In this document: in pieces, positions 1 to 8,586 of the stretch
Position numbering within the stretch: the stretch's first letter is position 1
Layout: each line of letters starts with the position of its first letter
NCBI GenBank assembly: GCA_945861405.1
Contig: CAMAUL010000003.1
Coordinates: 39,721-103,720 of the forward strand
Reading direction: 5' to 3'
Length of the DNA stretch: 64,000 nt
DNA from: Candidatus Methylobacter oryzae
GTDB lineage: Bacteria > Pseudomonadota > Gammaproteobacteria > Methylococcales > Methylomonadaceae
Position numbers and translations under genes: made by a program
The notes under the pieces: generated by a model
Told to the model about the DNA's origin: nothing
The model's input: only the letters and a program-made list of their open reading frames with translations
Databases searched by the model: none

Positions 1-119
1 CATTTTTCATTAAGATATTGAATAACATCCTTATCTAAATAAATGGGCAATTGAATGTCTTCAACAGGCACATAAAATTTACCTTGCTCGGCATTAGAAA
101 AATCATATTCTTCTTTCAT
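1..119 (-). CDS. BrnA-like antitoxin, N-terminal part, truncated by the window edge
   Basis: Reverse strand reads MKEEYDFSNAEQGKFYVPVEDIQLPIYLDKDVIQYLNEK; its ATG overlaps the brnT stop (ATGA). Confidence 0.6.
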   Translation of the reverse strand, partial: MKEEYDFSNAEQGKFYVPVEDIQLPIYLDKDVIQYLNEK

Positions 120-400
120 TTTGTAAGCCTCTTCATATAAGTAGCTGTCTCGGTAGCCGTTGCTTTTCTGGCGGAAATAATTCTAATAACGTCATCATAT
201 CGAAATGTATGAACAACTAACAGCACTTGTTCACTCAAATTTTTGCCCAATAACAGCCAACGTTCTTCCGTTTCCGAATGCTCATCGTCCGGTATGCTTA
301 AAGCAAAAGGGTCGGCAAACACATAAGCGGCATCGCCAAAATCAATACCGTGCTTACGAACATTCAGCTGGTTTTTGTTTTCATCCCATGTGAATTTCAT
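116..400 (-). CDS. brnT: BrnT family type II toxin
   Basis: 94 aa with the typical BrnT start MKFTWDENKNQLNVRKHGIDF and a C-terminal IRIISARKAT motif. Confidence 0.85.
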   Translation of the reverse strand: MKFTWDENKNQLNVRKHGIDFGDAAYVFADPFALSIPDDEHSETEERWLLLGKNLSEQVLLVVHTFRYDDVIRIISARKATATETATYMKRLTK

Positions 401-528
401 TAATTACCTGGGTTTGGTTTAAAAGTCACTAGAAAGTTGCGTTCTGCCACTTTCTCAGCTATCGGTCGCGGCAGTTGCGCCAATTCTTTTTTGGCGCTCT
501 GTTTAAACTCAATGCGGTAATGTGTCAT
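400..528 (-). pseudogene. Truncated RelE/ParE-like toxin remnant
   Basis: Reads MTHYRIEFKQSAKKELAQLPRPIAEKVAERNFLVTFKPNPGN*. RelE/ParE-like N-terminus only (42 aa), running into the brnT start. Confidence 0.5.
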
Positions 529-531
529 AGA

Positions 532-699
532 TTAAGTTCTTTTAGAACGTCCAAGCGGAATAGTGCCTTCGTCTTTACGCTCTGCAATGGTTGCCAAGTC
601 TTCAAGGTCTTCTAACAACTCCAGATAGTCTGCCATTGGCAGAATAACTGACAACTTTTGTCCCTTTGAATCGGTTATATATTGTGGTTGTGCGCTCAT
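532..699 (-). CDS. Type II toxin-antitoxin antitoxin (Phd/RelB-like)
   Basis: 55 aa MSAQPQYITDSKGQKLSVILPMADYLELLEDLEDLATIAERKDEGTIPLGRSKRT*, directly upstream of the relE remnant. Confidence 0.6.
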   Translation of the reverse strand: MSAQPQYITDSKGQKLSVILPMADYLELLEDLEDLATIAERKDEGTIPLGRSKRT

Positions 700-838
700 T
701 GTCTTGACTCCTGTTTTCTGTCACTTCGGATTATACCGCTTTGGGCGTAGATGGACATCAGCCTTGTTTCCACACCATTGGCCTATACACATCATCATTG
801 CTCCAATAAGCCTGCTTGTAATATCACCCCTCCAGTTT

Positions 839-854
839 TGTAAGCTTTGCTACA
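839..854 (+). promoter_or_regulatory. NifA upstream activator sequence
   Basis: TGTAAGCTTTGCTACA matches TGT-N4-T-N5-ACA exactly, 45 bp upstream of a sigma54 -24 element. Confidence 0.75.
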
Positions 855-898
855 AATAAAACTCCAATAAACCCCAATAATTTCAATGCCATACAAAA

Positions 899-914
899 TG
901 GCACAACGATTGCT
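899..914 (+). promoter_or_regulatory. Sigma54 (-24/-12) promoter of nifE
   Basis: TGGCACaacgaTTGCT, with canonical GG-N10-GC spacing, ~35 bp upstream of the nifE ATG. Confidence 0.85.
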
Positions 915-948
915 TTAGCTTAAACAAACAAAGCTATTGGTTAAGCCG

Positions 949-2358
949 ATGAAATCAACTAAAGACATTGCCGCGCTGTTGGACGAACCTGCCTGCGAGC
1001 ATAACAAGAAGGAAAAGTCCGGTTGCGCCAAACCCAAACCCGGCGCTTCGGCGGGCGGTTGCGCTTTTGACGGGGCGCAAATTGCGTTGCTGCCGATTGC
1101 CGATGTCGCGCATATCGTTCACGGGCCTATTGCTTGTGCGGGTAGTTCCTGGGATAACCGGGGCACGCGATCTTCCGGGGCGGATTTATACCGCATCGGC
1201 ATGACCACCGACTTGACTGAACAGGACATTATTATGGGACGCGCGGAAAAGCGTTTGTTCCATGCCATCAAACAGGCGATTGACAGCTACCATCCGCCCG
1301 CCGTGTTTGTTTATAACACCTGCGTTCCGGCCTTGATTGGTGATGACATTAATGCCGTGTGCAAGTCCGCCCAGGAGCGCTGGGGCGTTCCTGTGGTGCC
1401 GATTGATTGCGCCGGATTTTACGGCACCAAGAATCTCGGCAACCGCATTGCCGGTGATGCGATGGTCAATCATGTGATCGGCACCCGCGACCCCGACCCC
1501 TTGCCTTTAACCGTTCAACGCGCGGAAATTATCATCCATGACGTTAACCTGATCGGCGAATACAACATCGCCGGTGAATTCTGGCATGTGTTGCCGCTGC
1601 TGGATGAACTGGGCTTGCGCGTGTTATGCACCCTGTCCGGCGATGCGCGGTTCCGCGAAGTGCAAACCATGCATAAGGCGGAAGTCAATATGATGGTGTG
1701 TTCCAAAGCGATGGTCAATGTCGCCCGCAAGTTACAGCAACAGTACGGCACGCCGTGGTTTGAAGGCAGTTATTACGGCATTACCGACACCAGCCAGGCG
1801 TTAAGGGATTTCGCCAAGGCACTGCACGATCCGGATTTAACGGAACGCACCGAAGCGCTGATACTGCGGGAAGAAACCCGGATCAGGAAAGAACTGGAGC
1901 CGTGGAAAGTACGCCTAAAAGGCAAGCGGGTGCTGTTGTTTACCGGCGGCGTAAAAAGCTGGTCGGTGATTTCCGCGTTGCAGGATTTGGGTATGGTGGT
2001 GGTTGCGACCGGCACCAAGAAATCGACCGAAGAGGACAAGGCCAGAATCCGTGAGCTAATGGGCGAAGATACGGTAATGATCGACGACGGCAGCCCGAGG
2101 GCATTGTTGAAAATCGTCCATGATTACAAGGCCGACATTTTGATCGCCGGTGGCCGCAATATGTACACCGCGTTAAAAGCCAAAGTTCCGTTTTTGGATA
2201 TTAACCAGGAACGCGAATTCGGTTATGAAGGTTATCAAGGCATGCTGGAGCTGGTGCGCCAACTGGCGTTGACGATTGAAAGCCCGGTATGGGAGGCGGT
2301 TAGAGCGCCTGCGCCGTGGAGAGATCAAGGTAAAAACAGGCTGGTGAACAATGGCTGA
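949..2358 (+). CDS. nifE: Nitrogenase FeMo-cofactor scaffold protein NifE
   Basis: ~469 aa with NifE motifs ([54 protein letters not shown]), followed by nifN. Confidence 0.97.
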   Translation: MKSTKDIAALLDEPACEHNKKEKSGCAKPKPGASAGGCAFDGAQIALLPIADVAHIVHGPIACAGSSWDNRGTRSSGADLYRIGMTTDLTEQDIIMGRAEKRLFHAIKQAIDSYHPPAVFVYNTCVPALIGDDINAVCKSAQERWGVPVVPIDCAGFYGTKNLGNRIAGDAMVNHVIGTRDPDPLPLTVQRAEIIIHDVNLIGEYNIAGEFWHVLPLLDELGLRVLCTLSGDARFREVQTMHKAEVNMMVCSKAMVNVARKLQQQYGTPWFEGSYYGITDTSQALRDFAKALHDPDLTERTEALILREETRIRKELEPWKVRLKGKRVLLFTGGVKSWSVISALQDLGMVVVATGTKKSTEEDKARIRELMGEDTVMIDDGSPRALLKIVHDYKADILIAGGRNMYTALKAKVPFLDINQEREFGYEGYQGMLELVRQLALTIESPVWEAVRAPAPWRDQGKNRLVNNG

Positions 2359-3748
2359 CATCCTGAAAAGAAACAAAGCGCTATCGGTCAATCCGCTGAA
2401 AGCCAGCCAGCCGATAGGCGGCTCCCTGGCGACATTGGGTTTTAACCGCGCGATGCCGATGCTGCACGGTTCGCAAGGCTGCACCGCATTCGCCAAGGTG
2501 TTTTTCGTGCGCCACTTCCGGGAACCTATTCCGTTGCAAAGCACCGCAATGGATCAAGGCAGCTCGGTAATGGGCGCAGACGAAAATGTTGTTGAAGGCA
2601 TTCTTACCATTGCCGAAAAATCCCGCCCATCCCTGATTACTATTTTGACTACGGGGCTTGCGGAAACACAGGGCGCCGATGTACACAGGAATGTCAGGGA
2701 GTTCAGGGAAGCCAATCCGGAATTTGCCGATGTTGCAGTCGTCGCGGTCAATACCCCCGATTTTACCGGCAGTGTTGAAACCGGTTTTGCGGCAACCCTC
2801 ACCGAAATTATTCGTGCGTTGGTGCCGGATGCCAAGGAGGCAGGCACTTATCCCGGCAAACGCAAGCGCCAAGTCAATGTCTTGGTCAATTACATGCTGA
2901 CCCCCGGCGACCTGGAAGCGCTTCGGGATATTTTCGAGCAATTCCAACTCAGACCCGTTTTTGTGCCCGATATTTCAGATTCGCTGAACGGCTGCTTGAC
3001 TGATGAAGACTTCAGCCCTGTGACCATCGGCGGCACCCCGCTGTCAGAAATGGCAACGCTGGGCGATGCATTGGCAACGGTGGTTATAGGCCCGTCGCTT
3101 AGCAAAGCGGCGGAATTGCTGGCAGAAAAAACCGGCGTGCCAACCTATGCCATCGACCATCTTTACGGCTTAAAAGCCAATGATGCGCTGATGTGTGCAT
3201 TGGCTGAAATCAGCGGTAACGACGTGCCAGAACGCATTGAACGGCAGCGCTCACAGTTGCAGGACGCGATGCTGGATACGCATTTTATGCTCGGCCAATT
3301 GCGTATCGCCATTGCTGCCGATGCGGATTTGCTGAATGCGTTTGTCGAGCTGGTTCAGGAAATGGGCGCGGAAGTCGTTGCCGCCGTCACCTCCTGCAAC
3401 GTGCCGCTGTTGTCGCGAATCCCCGTCGCCAGCATCAAAATCGGCGACCTTGAAGATATGGAACTGATCGGCAAGGCCAACAAGGTGCAACTGGTTATCG
3501 GCAACTCCCATGCGGTCGATACCGCCGAACGACTGGGCACACCCATTTTGAGAGCCGGATTTCCGTTATACGACATTATTGGCGGCTATCAGAAAACCTG
3601 GATCGGTTATCGCGGCTCCCGGCAAACATTGTTTGATCTGGCCAATTTGGTCATCAATTATTCGCATGAAGAAATTCCGGTCTACCGCTCGATTTACGGC
3701 CAAAAACCGGCCAGCGAAATAACTAACTACCCGCAGACATGTCATTAA
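2351..3748 (+). CDS. nifN: Nitrogenase FeMo-cofactor scaffold protein NifN
   Basis: 465 aa with NifN motifs ([59 protein letters not shown]); overlaps the nifE end. Confidence 0.97.
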   Translation: MADILKRNKALSVNPLKASQPIGGSLATLGFNRAMPMLHGSQGCTAFAKVFFVRHFREPIPLQSTAMDQGSSVMGADENVVEGILTIAEKSRPSLITILTTGLAETQGADVHRNVREFREANPEFADVAVVAVNTPDFTGSVETGFAATLTEIIRALVPDAKEAGTYPGKRKRQVNVLVNYMLTPGDLEALRDIFEQFQLRPVFVPDISDSLNGCLTDEDFSPVTIGGTPLSEMATLGDALATVVIGPSLSKAAELLAEKTGVPTYAIDHLYGLKANDALMCALAEISGNDVPERIERQRSQLQDAMLDTHFMLGQLRIAIAADADLLNAFVELVQEMGAEVVAAVTSCNVPLLSRIPVASIKIGDLEDMELIGKANKVQLVIGNSHAVDTAERLGTPILRAGFPLYDIIGGYQKTWIGYRGSRQTLFDLANLVINYSHEEIPVYRSIYGQKPASEITNYPQTCH

Positions 3749-3792
3749 CAAGACGCATGCAAATAGTGCAAGGCACTGATGAGAGGAAGTTT

Positions 3793-4224
3793 ATGGAAAC
3801 CGCATTAAAAATAGCATTTGCCACCACCGATATGGAAACGGTCAACCAGCATTTCGGCTCGGCCAAGTCCTTCGCCATTTACGCTGTGGATATGGACGAT
3901 GCACAAATGCTGGAAGCCGCCGAGTTTGGCGAGCTCAGCCAGGACGGCAATGAAGACAAGCTGTCGGTCAAGATTGACTTGCTGGACGGCTGTGCGGCGG
4001 TGTATTGCCAAGCCGTTGGCGGCTCGGCCATTAACCAGCTGATCGCCAAAAACATACAGCCGGTCAAGGTGCATGAAGGCGGCAAGATTAAAGACCTGAT
4101 CGTTGACCTGCAAAATGAGATGAAAGCCGGGCCATCCAATTGGTTGGCAAAAGCGATTAATCAACATAAGTCCCCCGACCCGGAACGCTTTAATCAAATG
4201 GAAGATGAGGGTTGGGACGAATAA
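3793..4224 (+). CDS. nifX: Nitrogen fixation protein NifX
   Basis: IAFATTDMETVNQHFGSAKSFAIYAVD, NifX/NifB-type FeMo-co binding domain; follows nifN. Confidence 0.93.
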   Translation: METALKIAFATTDMETVNQHFGSAKSFAIYAVDMDDAQMLEAAEFGELSQDGNEDKLSVKIDLLDGCAAVYCQAVGGSAINQLIAKNIQPVKVHEGGKIKDLIVDLQNEMKAGPSNWLAKAINQHKSPDPERFNQMEDEGWDE

Positions 4225-4230
4225 CATTAG

Positions 4231-4260
4231 CTCGTTCCCAAGCTGGAGCTTGGGAACGAG
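4231..4260. repeat. Perfect hairpin palindrome between nifX and the DUF269 gene
   Basis: CTCGTTCCCAAGCT-GG-AGCTTGGGAACGAG, 14-bp arms with a 2-nt loop. Confidence 0.9.
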
Positions 4261-4296
4261 TAAACTAACAAATTTATTACCAACGGAGAAAAAAAC

Positions 4297-4770
4297 ATGG
4301 CCACCGCTGCATTAGTCGTACAAGAAGACGACGCCAATCTGGGTTCCGATATTGTCAAAGATATGATCAAACAATTACGCGCAATTGACACTTACGATAC
4401 CTACGAGGGTTGGTCGGAAGCAAAAATTATCGACCCTATCGTGTTAACTAAAGAACGGAAAAAGAACATTCCGGTAATCGGCGATCCCGATGAAATCACC
4501 ATTGCCCGCTTAAAAGCCTATTACAACTCGTTGGCTACGCTGATTGAGAAAAAAACCGGCCTGATGGCGGCACCGATGGTTCATATCAGCCATGAAGGTT
4601 TCGGTCGTGCATTAATCATGGTCGGCAAACTGATTGTGGTCGATAAAATTTTGCGCGACACCCACCGCTTCGGCTTCTCAAGTCTGGAAGATCTGCGTGA
4701 AAAAAGCGATAGCCTAATCGAGAAGGCGTTGGGCTTAATTGAAAAATACAATGCGGCTGCAACTGATTGA
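4297..4770 (+). CDS. NifX-associated nitrogen fixation protein (DUF269)
   Basis: 157 aa with typical DUF269 sequence and position (nifX neighbour). Confidence 0.9.
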   Translation: MATAALVVQEDDANLGSDIVKDMIKQLRAIDTYDTYEGWSEAKIIDPIVLTKERKKNIPVIGDPDEITIARLKAYYNSLATLIEKKTGLMAAPMVHISHEGFGRALIMVGKLIVVDKILRDTHRFGFSSLEDLREKSDSLIEKALGLIEKYNAAATD

Positions 4771-4781
4771 GGAATGCCTAA

Positions 4782-4997
4782 ATGACTGAAGAAGAGTTGA
4801 AAAAACTGGAAAAAGAAGTCAAAAAGAACAAGCGCTTGGCCAGCGAACAGGCGATGGAATTACATGACCTGATTGAAGACCGCCTGCCTGAAGCTTACGG
4901 TGAATTGTTGGGTATTGCGCAAGCCACTTACGTTGCTTGCAAAGCCTGGGATGAAGCCAACCAGAAACTAATTGCCGCTCAAGCTGAAGCGGCCTGA
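4782..4997 (+). CDS. DUF683 / CCE_0567-family nif-associated small protein
   Basis: 71 aa helical [53 protein letters not shown], next to DUF269. Confidence 0.85.
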   Translation: MTEEELKKLEKEVKKNKRLASEQAMELHDLIEDRLPEAYGELLGIAQATYVACKAWDEANQKLIAAQAEAA

Positions 4998-5010
4998 GCA
5001 GGGGAACAAC

Positions 5011-5328
5011 ATGTCTGAATTTGTAACCGGCGTTACCTTTGGCGGCACGGAATGGACGCCAGCCTATGTAACCGACATTAATCAAAAGACCTGCATCGGT
5101 TGCGGTCGTTGCTTTAAAGTCTGCCCGCGCGATGTGTTCGATCTGGTGGAAAAAGACGAAGCGCTCGATCCCGATGACTTTGATGATGATTACGGCGATT
5201 TTGAAGACGACGATGACAACAGCATGGTCATGAGTTTAAAAAATAAGCTCGATTGCATCGGTTGCGAGGCTTGCTCAAAAGTATGCCCGAAGATCTGTTT
5301 TACCCACGAACATAAACAAGCTGCTTAA
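5011..5328 (+). CDS. fdxB: nif-specific ferredoxin III (FdxB-like, two 4Fe-4S motifs)
   Basis: Motifs [16 protein letters not shown] and [16 protein letters not shown]; nif cluster context. Confidence 0.9.
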   Translation: MSEFVTGVTFGGTEWTPAYVTDINQKTCIGCGRCFKVCPRDVFDLVEKDEALDPDDFDDDYGDFEDDDDNSMVMSLKNKLDCIGCEACSKVCPKICFTHEHKQAA

Positions 5329-5346
5329 CTCAAATACAGATTAATA

Positions 5347-5536
5347 GTTCCCATGCCGGAGTGCTCATCGTTATACATAAGTTCCCAAATAACGTCATAC
5401 CCGCCGGGAAGCGGGTATCCAGTGCCATGGATGGTAATTTTAAATACGTCCATGTAGTCTGGATTCCGGCAATCCCTGCCGGAATGACGTGCTTTTAAAT
5501 ATTTGTGTATAACAATGAGCACTCCGGCATGGGAAC
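5347..5536. repeat. Composite REPIN/MITE-like element with 33-bp terminal inverted repeats
   Basis: 5347-5379 GTTCCCATGCCGGAGTGCTCATCGTTATACATA pairs with 5504-5536 (2 mismatches in 33). An inner inverted REP pair is present at ~5393-5423 and ~5459-5490. Confidence 0.85.
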
Positions 5537-5565
5537 GATAAACAATTTTTAAAAGGATCACGATC

Positions 5566-5889
5566 ATGCCCAGACCCGAAAAACACGTATTCGTATGCAC
5601 CCAAAACCGTCCGCAGGGACATCCCAGAGGTTCCTGCGCCAGCAGCGGTTGCGCTGAAATCATGGATGCATTCATGGATGAAATACAAGTCCGCAACCTG
5701 TTTGAAAAAATCGCCCTGACCAACACCGGCTGCATGGGGCCGTGCGGAATGGGGCCCAGCGTTCTGGTTTATCCTGAAGGTGTTATGTACGGCAAACTGA
5801 AAAAGGACGACGTCAAAACTATCATTGAGCAGCACCTGCTCGGCGGCGAACCGGTTGCCAACCTGATGGTTCCAGCCGAAGTTTGGTAA
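5566..5889 (+). CDS. Thioredoxin-like 2Fe-2S ferredoxin
   Basis: 107 aa, HVFVCTQNRPQGHPRGSCASSGC ... NTGCMGPCGMGPSVLVYPEGVMYG. Confidence 0.9.
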   Translation: MPRPEKHVFVCTQNRPQGHPRGSCASSGCAEIMDAFMDEIQVRNLFEKIALTNTGCMGPCGMGPSVLVYPEGVMYGKLKKDDVKTIIEQHLLGGEPVANLMVPAEVW

Positions 5890-5903
5890 CCTGAGGAACC
5901 CTT

Positions 5904-6278
5904 GTGGATTTGTCCGAGCAAATCAAAACCAACCGCGATCTGGGGACATCTGTTTGCCAGCGACTGACGGAAGAAATCAACGAACTGGGTTTTGCCTCAG
6001 CGGAAATCCAACACTATCCGATTTACGATAATGCCGTCTTTATACTGATCAAAGACCCTTATACCGGCGGGCATAACTTGACCGGCTACTGGTACAATGA
6101 GGCTAACAAACAGCGTATCGGTAGGCTTCAGTTTAATAGCGACGGCACTTTTTATGCAGACTATGATGTCGTTAAACCGCATCCAACCAAAACCAACCGC
6201 TTTGTTGAAGGCGTTACCGCTTGGGGCAAAGCTGAACAGATTAAATCTGAAGCCAAGTTATTGGAAATGGCTGAATAG
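5904..6278 (+). CDS. Conserved hypothetical protein within nif operon
   Basis: 124-aa ORF tightly spaced between the 2Fe-2S ferredoxin and the DUF364 gene. Confidence 0.75.
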   Translation: MDLSEQIKTNRDLGTSVCQRLTEEINELGFASAEIQHYPIYDNAVFILIKDPYTGGHNLTGYWYNEANKQRIGRLQFNSDGTFYADYDVVKPHPTKTNRFVEGVTAWGKAEQIKSEAKLLEMAE

Positions 6279-6283
6279 CCGAT

Positions 6284-7234
6284 ATGGAAAATCCGGCGCG
6301 AATTTATGAACTGTTGCTGGATTATGCCGACAGCGATACGCAAGTCACCGAATTAAACATCGGCCTGGTTTGGACGGTGTGCAAAGCTCGGCACATAGGT
6401 CTGGCAATGAGCCCCGGCATTCCCACCCGCACCCTGTCGTGGCCGGGTACCTTAGCCGGTAAAACCTTGGCGGAATTGGCCGGATGGATTACCGACTGGG
6501 AGCCATACAAGGCAACGGTTGCGATGGCTGCGATTAATTGCAGCTTAAACCGCTATGAGCTGCCATCAGGAATAACCCTGCTGCCTACTCAGGGCAACGC
6601 CAATCTGGCGGTTTTCGAACACTTCATGCCCCGGCTGCAAGGTAAAAAAGTCGTTGTTGTCGGGCGTTATCCGGGCATTGAACGTTATGCCGAGCAAATC
6701 AATCTCAGCATCATCGAGCGGCAACCCACCGCTTCCGACTATCCCGACCCCGCCTGCGAATTTTTACTGCCCAATGCCGACTGGGTATTTTTAACGGCCA
6801 GTTCCATTACCAATAAAACCTTCCCGCGCTTGGCTGAGCTTGCCCAACACGCCACCACCGTGTTGATGGGGCCGACGGTGCCCTGGCTGCCCGAACTGCA
6901 CGAATTCGCCATTGATTATCTGGCTGGCGTTGAAGTAATCGATCCGATAAAACTGTATCAAACAGCGGCTGAAGGCGGCGGCGTGCGCATTTTTGAAGAT
7001 GCCGTGCGTTACCGGATAGTCGACCTGACGCCAAGCAATAGCATGACGTGGCTGAAGAACCAGATAGCTCAGGACTATGAAGACAAACAACGACTAAGCC
7101 TGGCAATGGAGCAATGGTACGGCACAGGCAAGCAAGGCCGGTTTCCTGAATTTGACCGGCTCAATCAGGTAACGACCAAGCTTTCTCGCATGGACAGCAG
7201 TTATAAGCGTCTGTGGGACGCACAACCGAATTAA
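6284..7234 (+). CDS. DUF364/DUF4213 domain protein (Rossmann-like, putative heavy-metal chelation)
   Basis: 316 aa; AMSPGIPTRTLSWPGTLAGKTLAELAGWI and KVVVVGRYPGIERYA; family assigned from memory of the motif. Confidence 0.7.
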   Translation: MENPARIYELLLDYADSDTQVTELNIGLVWTVCKARHIGLAMSPGIPTRTLSWPGTLAGKTLAELAGWITDWEPYKATVAMAAINCSLNRYELPSGITLLPTQGNANLAVFEHFMPRLQGKKVVVVGRYPGIERYAEQINLSIIERQPTASDYPDPACEFLLPNADWVFLTASSITNKTFPRLAELAQHATTVLMGPTVPWLPELHEFAIDYLAGVEVIDPIKLYQTAAEGGGVRIFEDAVRYRIVDLTPSNSMTWLKNQIAQDYEDKQRLSLAMEQWYGTGKQGRFPEFDRLNQVTTKLSRMDSSYKRLWDAQPN

Positions 7235-7250
7235 GTCCTGCGCTTTTGTT

Positions 7251-7266
7251 TGTAAGGTTCCCGACA
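7251..7266 (+). promoter_or_regulatory. NifA upstream activator sequence (second)
   Basis: TGTAAGGTTCCCGACA matches TGT-N4-T-N5-ACA; ~117 bp upstream of a sigma54-like site. Confidence 0.7.
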
Positions 7267-7381
7267 ATCAATTACAAAATAACCTGCATTGTTGGTTAAG
7301 ACATCAAACGCCACGACAACCGAACCGACAAAACAGATTTATCTATCTGTTTTAAAATCAAAATTCACAAATAACACAACA

Positions 7382-7397
7382 TGGCATAAAGCATGCT
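7382..7397 (+). promoter_or_regulatory. Sigma54-like promoter (second)
   Basis: TGGCATaaagcATGCT with GG-N10-GC spacing, 43 bp upstream of the Mop-like ORF. Confidence 0.6.
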
Positions 7398-7439
7398 AAA
7401 TCAAAAGTTATTACTTAAAAAACAGGCAAGGATAATGTC

Positions 7440-7610
7440 ATGAAACCCAGTATTCATAACCAATGGCACGGTATCATCAAAGTCAATAACGGCAATATCG
7501 TATCGGAAGTCAGGCTGGAAATAGCCCCCAATGTCTCAGTGCTTGTTACGGTTTCTACAGGCTCTGATGAAGCACATGGGATTAATGAGCCAAGCACCCA
7601 GCGCCGCTGA
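7440..7610 (+). CDS. Short Mop/molbindin-like protein (truncated TOBE-type fold)
   Basis: 56 aa MKPSIHNQWHGIIKVNNGNIVSEVRLEIAPNVSVLVTVSTGSDEAHGINEPSTQRR*. The xxGxIxxVxxGxVxxEVxLEIAxxVxV pattern resembles Mop domains. Confidence 0.5.
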   Translation: MKPSIHNQWHGIIKVNNGNIVSEVRLEIAPNVSVLVTVSTGSDEAHGINEPSTQRR

Positions 7611-7685
7611 TTTCCCTGCTCAGTATTTATGTCCGCAGAACAACTTGCACTCGCACTATTTATTTAATTATCTGGAGAAAAAACA

Positions 7686-8255
7686 ATGCTACTAGAAACC
7701 TACCAAGACAAAGGATTATTAACGGTCACTTTAGTCAACGGTCAAACCGGCACTGCCGGTGTTTACGCCTATCGCGGCGACTTGGTTATCAAAGAGGGAT
7801 CGCTGCGCGAAGGCTCAACAACCGACCGTAGACCGCCCGAAGCCCTGCTGATCCATTCCGCCCTGATCATTGAAAACGACAAGATTAAGTTCATCAACGG
7901 CCTGTTGCCTACCCTCGATTTACTGCCCGTTTTTGTTGAAAAATACAAAGCCGATATTGCACAAGACTGCCTTGCTTTAATCTATGTTGAGAATATCGGC
8001 AAAGGCATGCAGGTTGAATTGGAAAGCGTCACCTATAAATTAATCCCTTTCAAGCAAGGCCTGGTTTGGAATGAATTGCTCGAAGAATTGTATATTGAAA
8101 AAAGCGAGCTAAAGAACCAATCTGCCGAAGATAAAGTAGCCATCGCTTACGAAGCGGCCAAATCGTATACCCCAAAAACGCCGCTCGTTTCATTTGCCGA
8201 AGCGGAAGACAATACCATCGAGGTGGTTAAAGAAGCCGCTGTGGGTGCCATTTAA
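7686..8255 (+). CDS. Hypothetical protein, putatively nif-regulated
   Basis: 189-aa ORF with an upstream purine-rich RBS (tctggagaaaaaac), downstream of a NifA/sigma54 promoter and followed by a strong terminator. Confidence 0.75.
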   Translation: MLLETYQDKGLLTVTLVNGQTGTAGVYAYRGDLVIKEGSLREGSTTDRRPPEALLIHSALIIENDKIKFINGLLPTLDLLPVFVEKYKADIAQDCLALIYVENIGKGMQVELESVTYKLIPFKQGLVWNELLEELYIEKSELKNQSAEDKVAIAYEAAKSYTPKTPLVSFAEAEDNTIEVVKEAAVGAI

Positions 8256-8367
8256 AATCCACACAATTTCATAAAATTCAGGGTTACAAATTTTGGCATT
8301 ATTAATGCTTAAATATTTACAAGCTTAACTGCTTTCGATCAACCCTTTCCTGAGCGTTGTACCTTCC

Positions 8368-8402
8368 GCGCCCTATTTTCTCGACTAGGGCGCTTTTTTT
8401 CT
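8368..8402 (+). terminator. Intrinsic terminator
   Basis: GCGCCCTA ttttctcgac TAGGGCGC followed by TTTTTTT. Confidence 0.9.
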
Positions 8403-8443
8403 GCGAATACCCCGCAGCCCATAAAGCACAACGCGTACGATTA

Positions 8444-8459
8444 TGGCAGACGACTTGCT
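8444..8459 (+). promoter_or_regulatory. Sigma54-like promoter (third)
   Basis: TGGCAGacgacTTGCT with GG-N10-GC spacing, upstream of the rhodanese/nafY unit. Confidence 0.7.
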
Positions 8460-8557
8460 TAGTTAATCTGTAGGGCTATCTGCATAGACCTTAATCCAAA
8501 GCAACAGCACCACTGGATATCCGATAACCATATTTACAACAACAAAATCCATTTTAT

Positions 8558-8573
8558 TGTTGGCTTTACTACA
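8558..8573 (+). promoter_or_regulatory. Sequence matching the NifA box, just upstream of the rhodanese ORF
   Basis: TGTTGGCTTTACTACA fits TGT-N4-T-N5-ACA but lies downstream of the 8444 sigma54 site. Confidence 0.35.
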
Positions 8574-8586
8574 ACCGAACCTTCAT

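Noticed and set aside
1186-2039. Antisense ORFs inside nifE and other high-GC coding genes (for example 1186-1473, 1515-1751, 2381-2947, 12699-13148, 19921-20304)
   Set aside because: They lie opposite strongly supported genes, lack family resemblance and mirror the codon structure of the sense strand.
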